Assembly (NCBI GenBank): GCA_913041095.1
Contig: CAJWIB010000173.1
Location: 1-6,290, forward strand
Source of the DNA: an uncultured Rhodospirillaceae bacterium
Lineage (GTDB): Bacteria; Pseudomonadota; Alphaproteobacteria; Rhodospirillales; UBA2165
Length of the DNA: 6,290 bases
Direction of reading: 5' to 3'
The first letter of the stretch is position 1; every line of letters starts with the position of its first letter. Both the position numbers and the translations under genes were made by a program. Of this stretch, positions 5,269 through 6,290 are shown one piece after another. The notes beneath the pieces were generated by a model. The model worked only from the letters and a program-made list of their open reading frames with translations. It was not told the DNA's origin and ran no database searches.

Positions 5269-5589
5269 ATGACGAAATTTAAAGTCAAAAAGGGCGACCG
5301 GGTGATCGTTCTGATCGGTAAAGACAAGGGCAAGACAGGCGAAATCTTGAAAATGTTCCCGGACGGCCAGCGCGCCATTGTTCAAGGTGTCAATATGGTA
5401 AAACGTCATACTGCGCCGTCGCAAGCCGGTGCCGGTGGGATTGTTGAAAAAGAATCGACCATTCATATTTCCAACCTTGCTCACGTCGATCCGCAAGACA
5501 GCAACGCAACACGCGTCGGCTATAAGACTTTGGATGACGGACGGAAAGTCCGTTATGCCAAACGTTCCGGCGAAGTTGTCGATATATAG
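5269..5589 (+). CDS. rplX: 50S ribosomal protein L24
   Basis: L24 is an assembly initiator of the 50S that binds the 5' domain of 23S rRNA and sits at the tunnel exit. The 106-residue product has the KOW motif at about 8-35 (KGDRVIVLIGKDKGKTGEIL), the VQGVNMVKRHTAPSQ segment (38-52), and the C-terminal part GGIVEKESTIHISNL, typical of the proteobacterial form. It starts without any gap after the rplN TAG. GGAGG at 5256-5260, inside rplN, is eight bases from the ATG, so strong initiation coupled to rplN translation is likely. The last 20 codons contain a 9-bp stem-loop (5534-5556). The TAG stop is followed after 11 nt by rplE. Confidence 0.99.
   Translation: MTKFKVKKGDRVIVLIGKDKGKTGEILKMFPDGQRAIVQGVNMVKRHTAPSQAGAGGIVEKESTIHISNLAHVDPQDSNATRVGYKTLDDGRKVRYAKRSGEVVDI
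5534..5556 (+). repeat. Inverted repeat (mRNA hairpin) near the 3' end of rplX
   Basis: ATGACGGAC (5534-5542) pairs with GTCCGTTAT (5548-5556) around a GGAAA loop, giving nine consecutive pairs with one G-U. It lies about 30 bases before the rplX stop and 44 before the rplE ATG, upstream of the second fold that spans the rplE start. Confidence 0.55.
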
Positions 5590-5592
5590 GGT

Positions 5593-5629
5593 GAATTGAG
5601 ATGACTCGTTTAAGCGAAAGCTTCAATTC
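5593..5629 (+). promoter_or_regulatory. Candidate structured translational control site at the rplE start
   Basis: GAATTGA (5593-5599) is perfectly complementary to TCAATTC (5623-5629). Between them AGC-GAAA-GCT (5613-5622) forms a short stem capped by a GNRA-type GAAA loop. The two helices stack on the 3' side and leave 5600-5612, with the rplE ATG, as a one-sided bulge. The fold also takes in the 3' end of the SD. In E. coli, S8 binds the spc mRNA at this junction to repress L5 translation; the equivalence here is inferred from position, not from a matched S8 core. Confidence 0.4.
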
Positions 5630-6140
5630 TGAAGTAAAACCGGCCCTGATTTCTCGGTTTGGCTATACCAACGAGATGCAGGTGCCGAAACTCGAAAAAA
5701 TCGTCATCAACATGGGTGTTGGTGAAGCTTCTCAGGATAAAAAGAAGATCGAATCTGCATTAGAAGAAATGATGCTGATTTCAGGTCAGAAACCCATCAT
5801 CACGCGGGCGCGCAAATCAATTGCCACCTATAAATTACGTGATGGCATGATTGTCGGATGTAAAGTGACGCTGCGTGGAGATCGGATGTATGAATTCCTT
5901 GATCGCCTCGTCAACATTGCTTTGCCTCGCGTTCGAGACTTTCGCGGTATTTCGCCGAAAAGTTTTGACGGTCGTGGAAATTTTGCTCTTGGTATTAAGG
6001 AACAGATCGTGTTCCCCGAGATCAATTACGACAAAGTTGATCAAATTCGCGGTATGGACGTCGTCATTTGCACGACGGCTGAAATTGATGACGAAGCACG
6101 CGAGCTTCTCAGAGGTTTCAACATTCCATTTACTAATTAA
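5601..6140 (+). CDS. rplE: 50S ribosomal protein L5
   Basis: L5 binds 5S rRNA in the central protuberance and contacts P-site tRNA and S13/S19 across the interface. The 179-residue length equals E. coli L5. Conserved blocks are MQVPKLEKIVINMGVGEA (26-43), LISGQKPIITRARKSIA (59-75), GCKVTLRGDRMYEFLDRL (86-103), PRVRDFRGISPKSFDGRGN (109-127) and EQIVFPEINYDKVD (134-147). The C-terminus GFNIPFTN varies from the more usual FPF ending. The SD is AGGGTGA (5588-5594), partly within the rplX stop and partly within a possible hairpin that also involves the start region (5593-5629). The gene ends in tandem in-frame stops, TAA then TAG (6138-6143). In E. coli, S8 represses translation from this start. 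Confidence 0.99.
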   Translation: MTRLSESFNSEVKPALISRFGYTNEMQVPKLEKIVINMGVGEASQDKKKIESALEEMMLISGQKPIITRARKSIATYKLRDGMIVGCKVTLRGDRMYEFLDRLVNIALPRVRDFRGISPKSFDGRGNFALGIKEQIVFPEINYDKVDQIRGMDVVICTTAEIDDEARELLRGFNIPFTN

Positions 6141-6164
6141 TAGACGGACGGAGCCTTATAGATC

Positions 6165-6290
6165 ATGGCAAAGAAAAGTGTCATCGAGCGAAACAAAAAA
6201 CGCATCCGGTTGAATGAAAAATATGCCGCCAAGCGTGCGGCCTTGAAAGCAATCACCAAGGATGACTCCTTGTCTGCTGAGGAACGTTTT
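6165..6290 (+). CDS. rpsN: 30S ribosomal protein S14 (3' partial)
   Basis: S14 binds 16S rRNA in the 30S head near S3, S10 and S19. Only the first 42 codons are present before the window ends. They read MAKKSVIERNKKRIRLNEKY, then AAKRAALKAITKDDSLSAEERF. This is the N-terminal half of the long (about 101-residue) S14 form seen in proteobacteria; the short zinc-binding form lacks this segment. The zinc-ligand region is not visible, so the C-minus assignment is inferred from the long N-terminus. The ATG follows the second rplE stop by 21 nt. GGAG at 6150-6153 is the SD, with a rather long spacing of 11 bases. The expected downstream neighbour is rpsH, outside the window. Confidence 0.97.
   Translation, partial: MAKKSVIERNKKRIRLNEKYAAKRAALKAITKDDSLSAEERF

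Noticed and set aside
4824..5378. 184-residue open frame on the minus strand across rplN and rplX
   Set aside because: It is antisense to certain ribosomal protein genes, has no recognisable protein family and no visible start signals. It is a shadow of the coding bias.
4999..5496. 165-residue open frame on the minus strand
   Set aside because: It overlaps rplN and rplX in antisense and also overlaps the previous frame. No family resemblance.
6059..6077. 6-bp inverted repeat with 7-base loop near the end of rplE, considered as a terminator
   Set aside because: It is short, has no U-run and lies within conserved codons, about 60 bases before the stop.
5875..6213. 112-residue plus-strand frame overlapping the end of rplE and start of rpsN
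   Set aside because: It is out of frame with two certain genes and has no family resemblance.

Overview
The window is an uninterrupted stretch of the bacterial S10 and spc ribosomal-protein gene cluster, all on the + strand. It carries fourteen genes in the canonical order: rplC (5' end cut off), rplD, rplW, rplB, rpsS, rplV, rpsC, rplP, rpmC, rpsQ, rplN, rplX, rplE and rpsN (3' end cut off). Every gene is recognisable from its conserved protein sequence. Nothing in the window suggests a mobile element, CRISPR array, tRNA, rRNA or foreign insert.

The protein sequences look alphaproteobacterial. Pointers are the L3 block QVVAQRT..KDGYTAVQLG, the L23 form with an N-terminal extension ending in QERMYE, the L2 core and the S17/L14 sequences. 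They recall Rhodospirillales-like lineages of moderate GC content. That is recall-based inference; the class is fairly safe, anything finer is not.

Layout: positions 1-4865 (rplC to rpsQ) correspond to the distal part of the E. coli S10 operon. Positions 4900-6290 (rplN to rpsN) correspond to the start of the spc operon. Here the two halves are only 34 nt apart, with no intergenic promoter or intrinsic terminator visible, so they are probably one transcription unit. Genes are tightly packed: rplD/rplW overlap by 4 nt (ATGA), rplV/rpsC by 1 nt (TAATG), rplX begins directly after the rplN stop, and other gaps are 2-34 nt. Most starts have a clear Shine-Dalgarno (SD) sequence; the weakest is at rplP. 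No gap approaches 300 nt. The primary promoter must lie upstream of the window.

The products assemble into both ribosomal subunits. L2, L3 and L4 are early 23S rRNA binders; L4, L22 and L23 line or surround the peptide exit tunnel with L24 and L29; L14, L16 and L5 sit at the subunit interface or central protuberance; S3, S14 and S19 form the 30S head, and S17 binds the body.

No undescribed system was found. The points worth a second look are modest. A foldable RNA spans the rplE start codon, at the junction where E. coli S8 represses spc translation. There are perfect or near-perfect hairpins at the rpsQ stop codon, inside rpmC and near the end of rplX. L3 has a long acidic C-terminal tail, and L16 has Gln in place of the usual Met in its conserved RMG motif.
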